Source: Przewalskia tangutica
Taxonomy: Eukaryota > Streptophyta > Magnoliopsida > Solanales > Solanaceae
Length of the DNA stretch: 64,000 nucleotides
Assembly: GCA_029844215.1 (NCBI GenBank)
Contig: CM056724.1
Coordinates: 32,464,446 to 32,528,445 of the forward strand
Reading direction: 5' to 3'
Shown: positions 35,027 to 46,945 of the stretch, piece by piece
Numbering within the stretch: the first letter of the stretch is position 1
Layout: each line of letters begins with the position of its first letter
Notes under the pieces: model-generated
What the model was told of the DNA's origin: nothing
The model's input: only the letters and a program-made list of their open reading frames with translations
Databases searched by the model: none
Made by a program: the position numbers and the translations under genes

Positions 35027-35950
35027 ATGGATAATCTTGACTCTTGCGCACTTTCTGACGCATCTGATTCCATACCTCCCACCACCACGTCAAAATCATC
35101 CTTTCACCCAGCCCTAACCGTTACCAATATCAAGAACTCCATTCACATTCTTCTTGATCAAGAACACGGTTAGTATTCTCCTTGAGTTGAATTATTTCGC
35201 ATTCATGCATGTGTCTATAACGTGCTTGATCATATCGATAACACTATTCCTCGCTCCCCGGAGGTTGATGATTCTACATGGCATCGTCTTGACGCTGTAG
35301 TCAAACAGTGGATATATGATAGTATCTCTCAGGATCTTCTCCTGACTATCATGAAATCTGGCCCCACTGCCAGTGAATTGTGGATTCGTTTGAAGGAAAT
35401 TTTTCAGGACAACAAACACACTCGTGCTATGTATTTGGAGGAACAGTTTAACAAAACACGTCTTGAAAACTTCTCCAACGTGACTGAGTACTGCAAGCAA
35501 CTAAAACTTGCGGCGAATCAACTCTCCAACGTCTGGACGCCTGTCTCTGAAACTAAAATGGTGTTACAAATGATTGCAGGCCTTCCTAAAGGCGAATATG
35601 ATACTTTGGCCACCATGATTCAACAGGCGAATCCGTTACGCAATTTTAACAAAGCTCGCTCACAGTTGTTGCTCGAAGAAACACTTCGTGCTAAGCAAGA
35701 TGAGCGCAATCAGCAGGCGTTTTGTCGACATGCAACCCAAGACCTGACGTTGCTGGAAAACTCTCAATCTCGTCAGGGCCGCGGCGGCAGAGGAGGTCGT
35801 GGTCGTGGTAAGGCCTGCGGTCGTGAGAACGATGCGGCAAGCGTCGCCGAACAATTGGGCGACGCCAATCAGACGGTACAATGGCGAGCCTCAAGATGCA
35901 GCTGCGCCGACCGCTTTCGGCACCAACAACCCTTCAACCAGTATTCTTAA
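35027..35950 (+). pseudogene. copia copy 2 gag (broken)
   Basis: ATG at 35027 (MDNLDSCALSDASDS) opens a frame that hits a stop near 35170. The frame from about 35222 carries a UBN2-type gag core: WHRLDAVVKQWIYDSIS, WIRLKEIFQDN, YLEEQF and MIAGLPKGEYDTL. An Arg/Gly-rich tail (GRGGRGGRGRG) follows near 35785. No zinc knuckle is evident. Frame is lost after 35950. Confidence 0.85.
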
Positions 35951-36046
35951 CACGGGTTGTTGGGCCCAGCTCCAGCCCCTCGACAAGCCCAATACCCACA
36001 GCAAGCCCACTTCATGCAATGACAGTTCCAGCAGCCCACTTCATGG

Positions 36047-37411
36047 ATGGCCCCATCTGACTTAGGTCAGGCCTTTAGCAGCCTCAACATGCAACAACCG
36101 GACAACAGTTGGATCATGAACTCCGGTGCCAAATCTCACCTCACCCGGTCTGCAGGTAACATTCTTAAAATGTTTAGTTTAAAGCATCCTCAATTTAATA
36201 CAGTTGGTAATGGTCACCACATTCCAATACAGGGCTATGGTACATCCTGCACACCACCTCCTCATCCACCCTTCTCCCTTAAAAATGTCCTATATGCCCG
36301 ACGCATCATTAAGAAACTAATTTATGTCCGCAAATTTACTCGTAATAACTCTGTCTCTGTTGACTTTGACCCTTTTGATTTTACTGTGAAGGATCTGTAT
36401 ACGAGGACACCTCTTACGAGATGCAATAGCACTGTGATCTCTATCCATTCCCTTCCACCTTCACTGTCGGATCTTGCTCTCCCATCTTTCTAGCGGCTAT
36501 TTCTTCATCAACATGACATAATAGGCTTGGTCATCCCGGAGCCCCAATTTTTAATTTTCTTAGAGGTAATAATTTCATTACTTGTAATAATGGGAAGCTT
36601 GCCCAAAATTGTGTTTCTTATTTTTAGGCAAACATACTCGTCTTCCATTTAAATCATCTACTAGTGTTACATTTGCACTATTTTATATTATACATGTCGA
36701 TTTATGGACATCACCTATTGCTAGTTCTCTCGGTCATAAATATTATCTTGTCTTACTAGATGATTTTCCCATTATGTTTGGTTATATCTTCTCAAATTTA
36801 AATCGGAAGTGTTTACCAAATTTCTTGAGTTTCGAATATTCATTCAAACACAGTTTGAAAAAGGTATAAAATCTTTTCAGTGCGATAATGGTCATAAATT
36901 CAACAACTCTACGTTTCACCGGTTTTGTACTAATAATGACATGGTCTTTCGCTTCTCCTGCCCCCACATCTCCCCACAAAACGGTAAAGCTGAAAGAATC
37001 ATCTACACCATTAAAAAAATGATTCGCACTCTATTGATTCATGCCTCCATCCCTCCGTCCTTCTGGTTATATGCTGCTAAAATGTCAGAATATATTCTAA
37101 ATATTTTCCCAACTAGCACCCTTCACAATATGACCCCTATCGAAATCCTCTATCATAGAGTCCCCTCTTATGATCATCTACGGATATTCGATTGTCTATG
37201 CTATCCTAACCTTGCCTCTATCGCCCCTCACAAGCTAGCTCCCCGATCCACTCCATGTGTCTACCTAGGCTTCCCGTCAGGGGATATCTATGCTATGACT
37301 TGTCCACTCATCAAATTCACATCTCTCGTCACGTCACGTCACATTCGACGAGATCACATTCCCGTTTTCGAATCTTCAAAAATTCTGAAAACCGGATTAC
37401 TCATTTTTTGA
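36047..37411 (+). pseudogene. copia copy 2 protease and integrase (broken)
   Basis: The protease site reads WIMNSGAKSHLT, where active copies have MDTGA, so the catalytic Asp is Asn. The zinc-finger region is degraded. Integrase core residues are recognisable in separate frames: D in HVDLWTSP (about 36685), D in FQCDNG (about 36880), E in PQNGKAERI (about 36975). FWLYAAKMSEYILN and a CVYLGFPSG-type segment follow. Several frameshifts separate the pieces. Confidence 0.85.
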
Positions 37412-37724
37412 CGAGCCTGCCATTTCTCACATCATTCTCAGTCAAATACAGTCATCAACGTCATCAGTGCCGCGGCCCATCATGAAGGCGTCACAGCACC
37501 ACTCTTCCAGTGACCAAGATGCTTTTTGTCCCGTCGTCAGCGTCGCGGCGCCAAAACTCATGTGACCAAAATACTTCACCACCGTCGACAGTGCTGCGGC
37601 CCAGTGATGAGGCGTTGCGGCACCTTCGACGACACTTTCTCTACCCTCCCCTTATCCGACCTCACCCTCTGTATCGGATCCCACCACTCAGCCATCATAG
37701 ACACCCACTATCCCCACTCATCAT

Positions 37725-39335
37725 ATGAAAACTCGTGGCAAATACGGGATCTTCAAACCCAAAGTCCAATTTAACCTGTCTGCCCAAACCATCTCTCCAC
37801 TTCCCAAAAATCCCAAATTGGCCAAACAGGACCCTAATTGGATTGTGGCGATGTATGAGGAGTTTAATGCTTTGACTAAGCAGCACATGTGGGATCCAGT
37901 ACCTAGGCCAGAGGGGGTGAATGTGATCTGTTGTATGTTGCTTTTTCGTCACAAATTCAGAGACATTGAAGATCTTGAGAGGTATAAGGCTCAACTTGTG
38001 GCTAATGACACAAATCAGCAGGAGGGCATTGATTTTGGTGAGACATTCAGTCCGGTTGTCAAACCGGCTACCATTCACACAGTTCTGAGCATAGTCATGG
38101 GCAAACACTGGCCGATACATCAATTTGATGTGAATAATTCATTTTTACATGAGGACTTGGGAGAAATAGTCTACATGCATCAACCGTCTGGCTTCACCCA
38201 TCCATCAATCCCTCACTATGTGTGTCGTCTCCGTAATTCACTGTATGGCCTAAAACAGCCCCCCCTGTGTGGTATGACCGCTTTATCAGGTATATTTTGC
38301 AGATTGGGTTTGTATACAGCAAAAGTGATAAATAACTCTTCATTTTTTATCGAGGTAGTAGCATTGCTTACTTATTACTGTACGTGGATAATATTGTTCT
38401 TACTGCCTCATCCGATGGGTTAAAAAATGAGATTATTACTTTGCTTAAGATCGAATTTGCAATGACTGATTTGGGTAAGCTGAGTTATTTCTTAGGGATA
38501 TCAGTGACCAAGTCTGCCAACCACATTTTCTTATGTCAGCGTAAGTATGCAGATGAGATTGTGTACAGGGTTAAGATGACGAATTGCAAAGTTATGCCTA
38601 CTCCAGTTGATTCAAAATCTAAGCTCAGTGCTATGGATGGTGCTCCAGTCTCCGATCCTACTATGTATAGGATTCTTGCAGGTGCACTTCACTATCTCAC
38701 ATTTACAAGGCCACATATTGCTTATGTTGTTCAGCATGTATGCCTATTTATGCATTCCCCAGAGAGTCTCATTTTACTGCCCTTAAACGTATCATCTGAT
38801 ACATTAAGGGCACACTTGATTATTGTTTGCACCTTTACCACTTTTCCCCAAGAAAGTTGCTCTCGTATACGGATGCAGATTGGGTAGGGTGTCCGGACAC
38901 GCGACGCTCCACCTCTGGCTTTTGTGTTTTTTAGGGGATAATCTGATTTCATGGTCTGCCAAGCGACATGCCATCCTATCTCGTTCCAGTGTCGAGGCTG
39001 AATACAAAGGCGTTGCAAATATGGTATATGAGATTCGTTGGCTCAGAAATTTACTGTTAGAACTTCAGTGTCCTTTGCGTCAGGTATCTATTGTGTACTA
39101 TGATAACATCTCTGCAATCTACCTTTCTCACAACCCGGTTCAGCATCAGCGAACCAAACACGTTGATATGGACATACATTTCATTCGTGAGAAAGTTGCG
39201 CTAGGCCATGTCAGAGTGTTACATGTCCCCTCATCATATCAGTATGCATATATATATTTATCAAAGGACTTCCCAGACATTTGTTTCTTAACTTCAGATT
39301 CAGTCTCAGCGTCCGGCCTCCTCCCGCTCCGACTG
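37725..39335 (+). pseudogene. copia copy 2 reverse transcriptase and RNase H (broken)
   Basis: RT motifs appear in order: DPNW, MWDPVPRPEGVNVI, SPVVKPATIHTVLS, HQFDVNNSFLH, SLYGLKQ. The catalytic box reads LLLYVDNIVLT (about 38370-38400), so the second Asp is Asn. RNase H motifs follow: SWSAKRHAILSRSS, SVEAEYKGVAN, YDNISAIYLS and TKHVDMDIHFIREK. The IFTKGLP-type end is degraded to YLSKDFP. Frameshifts occur near 38275, 38385 and 38880. Confidence 0.88.
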
Positions 39336-39343
39336 AGGGGGTG

Positions 39344-39535
39344 TGTAAACGTGTATAGTAGTATAATAAAATCCCTACCCATAATTAGAATATTGTGTAA
39401 ATATAATTATGGTAAGACTAGGATTCCTCTTGTATATGGAACTATAATTCTTCATGTATATGAGATGAATATTGTACACTATAATATTGATATTAATGAG
39501 AAAAACTTTCTAAGAAAGATTAATATCATCTTATA
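39344..39535 (+). repeat. 3' LTR of copia copy 2 (192 bp)
   Basis: Follows the polypurine-type GACTGAGGGGGTG at 39331-39343. It matches the 5' LTR with an extra stretch near 39439-39471. Its last two bases are TA instead of CA. Confidence 0.85.
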
Positions 39536-41239
39536 TATTTGCTGAAGAAAGGTTTAACTCAGCAGTATAAATTATTGTCATACAACTAAATTTTAACCCA
39601 TGAAAATAATCTTTAACATAAATAAATAAAAAGCTTTGCATAAATAGACCTGATCGATCCCTTAAGAGATCTTGTGCACTAATTATTTTTTAATACATAG
39701 AACGTTGAGGAAGTATCAATTATATTCCGAGAAGCACGAGAGAAGTAAAATGATTTGGACCACAACAATTTTTAGGATGAGGACCATATATAAATCATTA
39801 CGAATAAAATAAATCAAACCTAATCACCAATCAACATAGAAGCAACTAGAATTAGTGACTGACTACCTAACAATATTCATCAATCAAGCAATATTTTGGG
39901 TTTAAATTTTCTATTAAAGGTATGGTTCTTTTGACTCTATTCTCTCCACCACCACGTAAAAACACAACGAATAATATATGACATTTTATAATATATTATG
40001 TAATCATTAAGACAACACTGTTTAACCAATTAATAATCACAGGACTATAATAACAGAAATAAACATAAAGGCAAAGGTTATAATATTTGGCTATATATAT
40101 TAAAATCGACGATGACGCCCTATATGATGAAAATGCACCTCAATTTTTAAATTATCCATCAACCAGTTAGATTATCAAATTGTTTTTAAGTTGGAAAGTC
40201 AATGTTTCACATCTGGATCTATTAGTTTAATCTTAATGCTTATTAGGGTTTAAGCACATGCATCAAGATATTTTTTCCCTCTTACCTAGTACTATATTCT
40301 CGATGGAGAATACTATTAAGAGAAATATGTAGTACAAGTAATTAAATATTCTACGAGAGGGCAGACAGTTACGTTTTTATTATATTATTATTATACGTCC
40401 TTTAGGTTTAGGTTAAGTCCCTCTCACCATAATAGCCATGTCTGACTGCTTTTAGTCATGAGAACTAATCAAAGGACACCGACAACTGTGACATTTCATT
40501 GTACAGACTTTAATAATTAAGAAAAAACTTGAATTTATCGCTAATCTGTCGTTAAATCACTATAACTAACTAAATTCTGTGAATAATTTATCACTAACTC
40601 GTCGCAACACAGAAGTGATGACAAATTTGTTGTCCGTGGCTAATACGTATTGATAGTAAAGGAAAAAATGATTTTTTCTAACACATGCCAAATGTAACAT
40701 TAGATTAGTGTATTTAAATATTTGATGACAATTTAATAGGTATACAATTAGCTCACTAAAGATAAAATGAGGAATTAAATTCAACTATAAAAAGTTTGTT
40801 GCTTTTGAAACAGAAATGTGTTCACATATTCCTTTTCAAATGAATATAGAACAAAAACAGCTAGCCCTCTCTCTTGTTTTTTCAGGGGTTGCTCAACTAG
40901 CCATTTCTCATTAATAACGTGGTACTTGGTACATTTTAAACGTTTCTTATAAATCACCTGCTAGTCATGATTAGAAAGGTTCTTAGAAGTATTAGGAATT
41001 TAGGAGTACGTGACTTTGACACTTAAAACACATTTTTAACTGAGGTGTCTGTTGTACCTATAATTCCTTGGTATGCTACTTGTTAGATTTGTTGAACATA
41101 TAATTGACTAAATAAGAATCTTCTCTCTCCAAAAGTATAAATTTTAACGAGATAATCACACACTTCTTGGGGGCAATCTAGCTACCTTTCTGAAACCAAT
41201 TAAGTTACGCCCCGCGGGCAAGATAACCACACATTTCTA
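39536..41239. other. 1.7 kb intergenic region, no gene seen
   Basis: AT-rich sequence between copia copy 2 and an RNase H-like remnant. The open frame at 40566-40784 (minus) has no recognisable motif. No tRNA, LTR termini or clear MITE were found. Confidence 0.55.
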
Positions 41240-41640
41240 ACACATTGTACTCCTAGGTTTTGGAACCTGGGCTTTGGTAATCCATGTGTCGGAGGAATAG
41301 GAGGAGTAATTCGCGATCATTTCGACAATTGGTTAATAGGATACATGAAAGGGCTTCCCAACACGACTAACACTTTGGCATATATAATTAATTGCTCTAA
41401 TGTAGAGACTAAATATTACGGTGGAAAATGCATTATATCCACAAGAAATCTGAACAATTTAATTGAGATAATCAGGCTACTTAAATGACCACGAGTCTTA
41501 TACGTCTATTATTTTTTTAATGTAGGTCACTAATGCATCTACTTTAGGATTTGCTTGTCGTGCATAGTTACAGAGCATAATAGAGTAGCTGATGCACTAG
41601 TCAAGAAAGCGCTACAAAGAAGTTATTTGATAAAAATAAT
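41240..41640 (+). pseudogene. RNase H-like (RVT_3 type) remnant
   Basis: From 41270 the frame reads GFGNPCVGGIGGVIRDHFDN then WLIGYMKGLPNTTNTLA, the start of the plant RVT_3 RNase H-like domain found in LINE-derived and stand-alone proteins. Near 41570-41612 VTEHNRVADALVKKA matches the domain's end. The middle is out of frame with stops. No start, promoter or upstream exon is visible. Copia copy 3 begins 40 bp downstream. Confidence 0.6.
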
Positions 41641-41680
41641 TTTTTGCTAGTTAATTTAGCGTTTGCAAATGATTTAGTAT

Positions 41681-41936
41681 TGAAACAATTTAAGAAATAA
41701 TTCCTTAATTATTTTTATTAATGAAAGACATATATATATATACAAGTTATAAGAAAGATCCTCTTCCTATTCTACCTAGAAATCCTTATTCTATTTGAAG
41801 ACTAACTTTACAATTATGGTAATATTACACTCGTAATTAAGGTACAAATCTAAGTCTAATATTTACCAAATACACAATGAAAGTGGAAGGGCCCCACACG
41901 GTACATGGGCCACACGGTTGGACCAACTGTTTAACA
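41681..41936 (-). repeat. 3' LTR of copia copy 3 (256 bp)
   Basis: In plus-strand reading it starts TGAAACAATTTAAG and ends CTGTTTAACA. On the element's own strand it runs TGTTAAACAG...TTCA, following the polypurine tract. Confidence 0.9.
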
Positions 41937-41948
41937 CACCCCCGCAGT
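41937..41948 (-). other. Polypurine tract of copia copy 3
   Basis: On the minus strand CTGCGGGGGTG directly precedes the LTR start TGTTAAAC. A comparable CTGAGGGG tract precedes the matching LTR of copy 4. Confidence 0.7.
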
Positions 41949-41959
41949 CATAGCGGACG

Positions 41960-43425
41960 ATCTTCGTACGCTGAGACTGTCTCTAAAATCTTCAAAAAGG
42001 ACTGAGGGAAGACCCTTTGTAAAGATGTCTGCAATTTGATATCTCGAAGGAACATGGCAGAAGCGTACTTATCCTTTTGCTACCTTTTCTCGAACAAAGT
42101 GAATATTCATCTCTATGTGTTTAGTACACTGGTGCTGAACTGGATTACCAGAAAGGTAGTTGACACTTATATTATCACAATACACCAAGATAGCTTTCTC
42201 AATTGGACAATGAAGCTCTAAAAGAAGATTTCGTAACCAACATGATTCGGAGACCACATTAGCTACTCCTCGATACTCTACCGCGACTAACGTGAAAGCG
42301 TAGATTGACGCTTGACAGACCATGAGACCAAGTTGTTACCCAAAAACATACAATATCCAGACGTAGACCGTCTGGTGTCAGGACAACCACCCCAATCAGC
42401 ATCTGTATAGGAGACCAATGTAGACGTCGACGAAGGATACAAATGCAAACCATACTCAAGTGTTCCCTGAATGTACGTAAGAATGCGTTTGAGTGCATTC
42501 ATATGATCAACTCTGGGATCATGCATAAACAAACACACCGCATGCGGCATATGTAATGTCCGGTCGCGTGAACGCCGACATCAAGGGCGGCGCTCGCAAG
42601 ACTACGATAGCTGGTCAGATCCTCATACGGAGAGCCAACTACAGCACCCAACTTGGGTTTAGTATCAACTGAAGTAGAAGTGGACTTACATGATGACATC
42701 TCAACCCTCTCAATGATCTCTGCTGCAGACTTTCTCTGTGATAAGAACAATCCACATGCATGACGAGTTACAGCAATCCCCAAAAAGTAACTCAAATGAC
42801 CCAAGTCCTTCATAGCAAACTCAGAACTGAGTATTGTCATAATAGACTTGCGCAAAGTATCAGAAGAGGCAGTCAAGATAATATCATTAACATATAACAG
42901 AATATAAGCCATGGAAGATCCTCGACGATATACGAATAATGAATTATCAGACCTGCTGTGAGAAAAACCCATAGTCGAAACAAAATCATCAAACCTCTTA
43001 TACCAAGCTCGTGGAGACTGCTTAAGCCCATACAAGGACTTCTTCAATAGACAGACATGATTAGGATATCTAGTATCCCTAAATCCCAAAGGCTGATACA
43101 TATACACTGTCTCCTGAAGATCACCATGTAGGAAATCATTCTTCACATCTAGCTGATGAATGGACCATGATTTCGAAAGAGCCAAGATGAGCACAGTACA
43201 AATGGTAGCCGGCTTGACCACTGGACTAAATGTCTCACCGCAATCTACACCAACCTGCTGAGTCTTACCATCACCTACAAGTATAGCCTTATGCCTTGCA
43301 AATGAACCATCAGAATTTTTTTTATGAACAAAAATCCACATAGACCGAATAATATTAAAATCAGATGGACGGGGTACCAACTCCCACGTCTTATTATCAA
43401 TAAGAGCATTATATTCCTCGGTCAT
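41960..43425 (-). pseudogene. copia copy 3 reverse transcriptase and RNase H (near-intact, mutated)
   Basis: RT is open over about 300 codons (42499-43425): TWELVPRPSDFNIIRS, ETFSPVVKPATI, HQLDVKNDFLHGDL, SLYGLKQSPRAWYKRF, FAMKDLGHLSYFLGI. The catalytic box reads LLYVNDIIL, so the first Asp of YVDD is Asn. After a frameshift near 42550, RNase H motifs follow: LVSYTDADWGGCPDTRRS, YRGVANVVSESCWL, LVYCDNIS and TKHIEMNIHFVREK. A degraded ADIFTKGLP end lies near 42010. Confidence 0.9.
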
Positions 43426-44006
43426 GACAATTTTCTAATTAGGGTCATATAAAGCAGACACAGAATTACGGGGTAATGGAGATTTAAGAATATTTGAATT
43501 TAAATTGAAATATCTTTTTGGTTTAAAAACACTCATTTGACTACGAGTGATTGGACCATGACTCTGGGTTAGATTGGGTAAATTTTGGAATTTTCTAAAT
43601 ATCCGAAGATCAGTCGCCGGCTGAGATCTTCACAGGCTCGCAGAGTTTTAGCGCAGTCACTATGAAGGGCGCGCGAGGCGGGTTTTGGGGAACCTGCGTA
43701 TTTTCTAGCAAACCTGAAAAATGTCGGAGAACATAGGGGGAGATAACATCATCCAAAAAATTATAGGAACTAAACACGAGTTTTTCTACTTTAGAGAAGG
43801 GAAATTGGGATTCATCAAAGAGAACATGATGACTAATGATGATTCATTTAGAGGACAAATCAAAACATTTATAATCACGGTGATTTGACGGAAAACCCAA
43901 AAATACACAAGGAGTAGAACGTGTCTGAAGTTTGTTGATTGTAGTGGAAGGAAACAGTGGATAACATAAGTATCTGAAGATCCTAAGATGAGTGTATGAC
44001 GGAGTC

Positions 44007-45186
44007 TTATTGTATAACTTTTAGAGGGGATGAATATGTCAAGACTTTAGAGGAAAGAATAATTAGGAGATCGGTAGCCATTTGTAGTGCATGATGCCAA
44101 AAGAATGGAGGAACGAAAGAATGAACCAATAAAGTATGGACAATATTATTAATGGTACGAATTTTTCGCTCAGCTTTCCCATTTTGTGAAGACGTATGAG
44201 GACAAGAAAAACGAAAATTTATTCCATTTTGAGCACAAAACTCCCTAAATTCTCCATTATCATATTTTTTTCCATTATCACATTGAATATTTTTGATTTC
44301 CCGTTCGAATTGTGTTCTTATGAAGGCTCTAAATTTTATGAAGATGGAAAAACGTGAGATTTTTTTTTGCGATTTGAAACGTCCATAAATATTTAGTATA
44401 ATCATCTAAGTATAGAACATAATAACGATGACTCATAGAACTGAGAACCGGAGATGTCCATAAATCACTATGAATAATTTCAAATGGCATAGAAGTATTC
44501 GAATTTGAAGCTACAAATGGTAATTTAATAATCTTTCCCAAAACACAGGATTGACAAATTGGAGTACTACGCGTACCTTTACCAGAAATAAACTTATGTC
44601 TATCTAAAAAGGATAAAATAGACGACCCCGGATGACCTAGACGAGCATGGCACAAGTAAGGAGCAAGAGCTGCGAAGGTGGATGGCATAACTTGACGCGA
44701 GACGCTTGGACTTGGTGTGATTGGATATAGGTCCCCCCCCCCCCCCCCACTGTTACACCTCATGAGATGACTCCCCGTCTTGAAATCCTTTACAGAAAAT
44801 CCAAATGGATCAAAATTAATAGAAACCCAGTTATTAGTTGTGAATTTACGGACATATACTAAATTTTTAATTAATTTTGGGGCATGAAGGGTATTTTTCA
44901 GGACAAGTGGTGGATGAGAAGGGGACAATGTTTTATGACCATAACCCTTAATTGGAATAAAATTGTCATTACCAACAGTTATACCACGATTAGTGCTCAA
45001 ATTGAAATAAGACGAGAGAGTACCTTGATGGGATGTCATGTGGGCTGTGGCGCCGGTGTCCATGTACCAATTAGGGTCCGGTTGAGTCAATCCAAGTGTG
45101 TCGCATTTGCTTCGATGCAGTATGTCCCGGCTGCGTGGTGAGCACGATGGGCGAGGCCCAAGTATACTAGGCTGAGATCGCCCCAT
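44007..45186 (-). pseudogene. copia copy 3 protease and integrase (frameshifted)
   Basis: Protease motif WYMDTGATAHMT is intact. A GAG-pre-integrase zinc finger HARLGHPG...CQSC follows. Integrase core acids are all present: D in HSDLWTSP, D in IQCDNGKKYDN, E in SQNGKAERK. A frameshift near 44340-44400 splits the core. A 16-base C run (G on the coding strand) at 44733-44748 encodes a Gly stretch in place of normal codons. Confidence 0.88.
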
Positions 45187-45399
45187 CGTTGTCCGAACCC
45201 GAGTCCGGGTGGGAGGCGAGAGGCGAGTATCCTTGCGGATACTGAGGCATCACGACGTTGTAAGGTGGATCCGCGACGCTGTAAGATTGAGTCGCGCGGT
45301 GAGTCTTTGGGACCACTGTCATCGCCTGTGGCCCCATGGGCTCGTACATTGTTGTTATTGTCGGTTGTTGCCGCCACGATTCTTGCCATTGTTCTTCTT

Positions 45400-46160
45400 A
45401 TTCTAGCCTTTCTTACCACCTCCGTTGTTGTGACTTTGGGTTACGGTGGCTGGATTGGAAGGAGAAAAATTGAAAGCAGTCACCATACCGACATGACTAC
45501 TCCCAATCGCTGTTTTCTTAGCCAAGCCAGCTTCTTCTAATGTAAGCATGGAACGGGCCTGATATAACTCTGACAATGTGCTACTCTGTCGAATAACTGA
45601 AGCAACACCATTATAGGCCTCTGACAGGCCTGCAACCATCTGAAGAATTAGATGACTGTTAGAAATAGGAGAACCCACGTTGCGAATTTGATCCGCCAAG
45701 TCCTTGAGGCGTTGGCAATAAGAAGAGACGTTGGGAAATTTGCCATAGCCACTTGCGAAAATTCCTGCTCAAGAATAACAATTCTAGAATGATTGTTATC
45801 TTGAAATATGTCACGCAAATGGTTCCACGCCGTCATAGCTGTAGAGTTGGGTTCCATAATTGTCTGTAAGAGATCCAAGGAGATAGTGACATAAATCCAC
45901 TGAAGAACCTTGGAATCAAGCATGTCCCATCATTCTGGGTCTGCTTCTTGAGTGGGCACATTAGATGTAGACGTCTTATCACCCTCCTTTGAAGGAGGAG
46001 GAGGGATGATGTGGTGAAGAACTTTATGTGTTTTAGCATGAATCTTGAATAACTCCGCTCATGTCCCATATTAAACGTTTTCTAAGTCAAGAACGATAGA
46101 AATAATGCTCTTGATATTAGAAACTTTGATGGCAGAGTGAAAAGTGTTCTTATCAGCCAT
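45400..46160 (-). pseudogene. copia copy 3 gag (frameshifted)
   Basis: The first ATG is at 46160 (MADKNTFHSAIKV). Later frames carry a UBN2-type gag: VLQWIYVTISLDLLQTIM, AWNHLRDIFQDNNHS, VAMANFP, LADQIRNVGSPISNS and MVAGLSEAYNGVASV. At least two frameshifts (near 46070 and 45735) separate the pieces. Confidence 0.85.
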
Positions 46161-46330
46161 AGGGAATAGAACAACAAGATTCAGAGAAGGAAATTTGTGA
46201 GAAAGGTTTTTGGAAGAGAAGAAACTCGATTTTTGTGAAAAGAAGAAACACAAAATAAATCGAGAATTTTAGGGCAAAATTTCGAGAAAGAAGAAATTTT
46301 GAGGAGCGGAAGCAGGGTAAAGAGAACCTA

Positions 46331-46344
46331 GACTCTTGATACCA
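46331..46344 (-). other. Primer-binding site of copia copy 3
   Basis: On the minus strand TGGTATCAAGAGTC follows the 5' LTR directly. This is the usual copia site complementary to initiator tRNA-Met, and it fixes the LTR end. Confidence 0.85.
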
Positions 46345-46596
46345 TGAAAGAATGTAAGAAATAATCCCTTGATTGTTCTTATTAATGAAAGACATATATA
46401 TACAAGTTACAAGGAAGATCCTCTTCCTATTCTACCTAGAAATCTCTATTCTATTTGAAAACTAATTTTACAATTATAGTAATATTACACTCCTAATTAA
46501 GGTACAAATCTAAATCTAATATTTACCAAATACACAAGGAAAGAGAAATGACCCCACACGGCACATGGGCCACACGGTTGGACCCACTGTTTAACA
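46345..46596 (-). repeat. 5' LTR of copia copy 3 (252 bp)
   Basis: Plus-strand reading starts TGAAAGAATGTAAG and ends CTGTTTAACA; partner of 41681-41936. The target duplication AGTAT follows at 46597-46601. Confidence 0.9.
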
Positions 46597-46601
46597 AGTA
46601 T

Positions 46602-46945
46602 GAACAAATATTTTAGGCACTACTTTTCCAAGAGAAATATATGATACTCCACTTATGGTTCTACTATTTCTTCAGTCAATTTGAGGGACAACAATTCTCC
46701 CTGGATAGTCCATCCAACAATTCTCCATGGTCAACATATGCTACCTGTCTGTTTTTGTTTATCTTTTGAGAGTATTAAGAATCTCATCAACATTTTACTC
46801 TTTACAAAGATTAGAAACAACATGGAGCAAATTCTTCTATGCGATTGATAAATACCGTAAGCAACAAAATTCATCTCTAATCCTATTTAATGACAGATTA
46901 ACGATGAAGTTCATATCTAACTCCAGTTCTTTTTGGAGTAAATTG
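46602..46945 (-). other. Probable 3' UTR and downstream flank of AP2
   Basis: 344 bp between the AP2 stop codon and the copia target duplication. It has no coding signal I trust. The natural 3' UTR may have extended into DNA now beyond the copia insertion; the position of the poly(A) site cannot be read from the sequence. Confidence 0.5.

Larger units (their letters stand above)
34724..39535 (+). mobile_element. Ty1/copia retrotransposon copy 2, full-length but inactive (4.8 kb)
   Basis: Has both LTRs, a degenerate primer-binding site, and gag, protease, integrase, RT and RNase H in copia order. Multiple stops and frameshifts break the polyprotein, and key residues are lost (protease DTG to NSG, RT YVDD to YVDN). 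The candidate target duplication is CGTTT (34719-34723) versus TATTT (39536-39540), which differ by a CG-to-TA change. The short LTRs and compact size fit Ale/Retrofit-like copia, but I did not verify the clade. Confidence 0.9.
41681..46596 (-). mobile_element. Ty1/copia retrotransposon copy 3, full-length (4.9 kb), minus strand
   Basis: Complete structure with two LTRs, primer-binding site, gag-PR-INT-RT-RNase H and polypurine tract, flanked by a perfect 5-bp target duplication AGTAT (41676-41680 and 46597-46601). By eye the LTRs differ at about 22 positions plus one 4-bp indel over about 252 bp, so the insertion is not recent. Frameshifts and an RT active-site change make it inactive. It lies 345 bp beyond the AP2 stop codon, on the same strand as AP2. 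Confidence 0.93.

Noticed and set aside
41689..46353. Shorter LTR boundaries for copia copy 3 (TG at TGTAAGAAAT)
   Set aside because: Those ends give no target duplication and leave a gap before the primer-binding site; starting at TGAAA gives perfect AGTAT duplications and a PBS directly adjacent.
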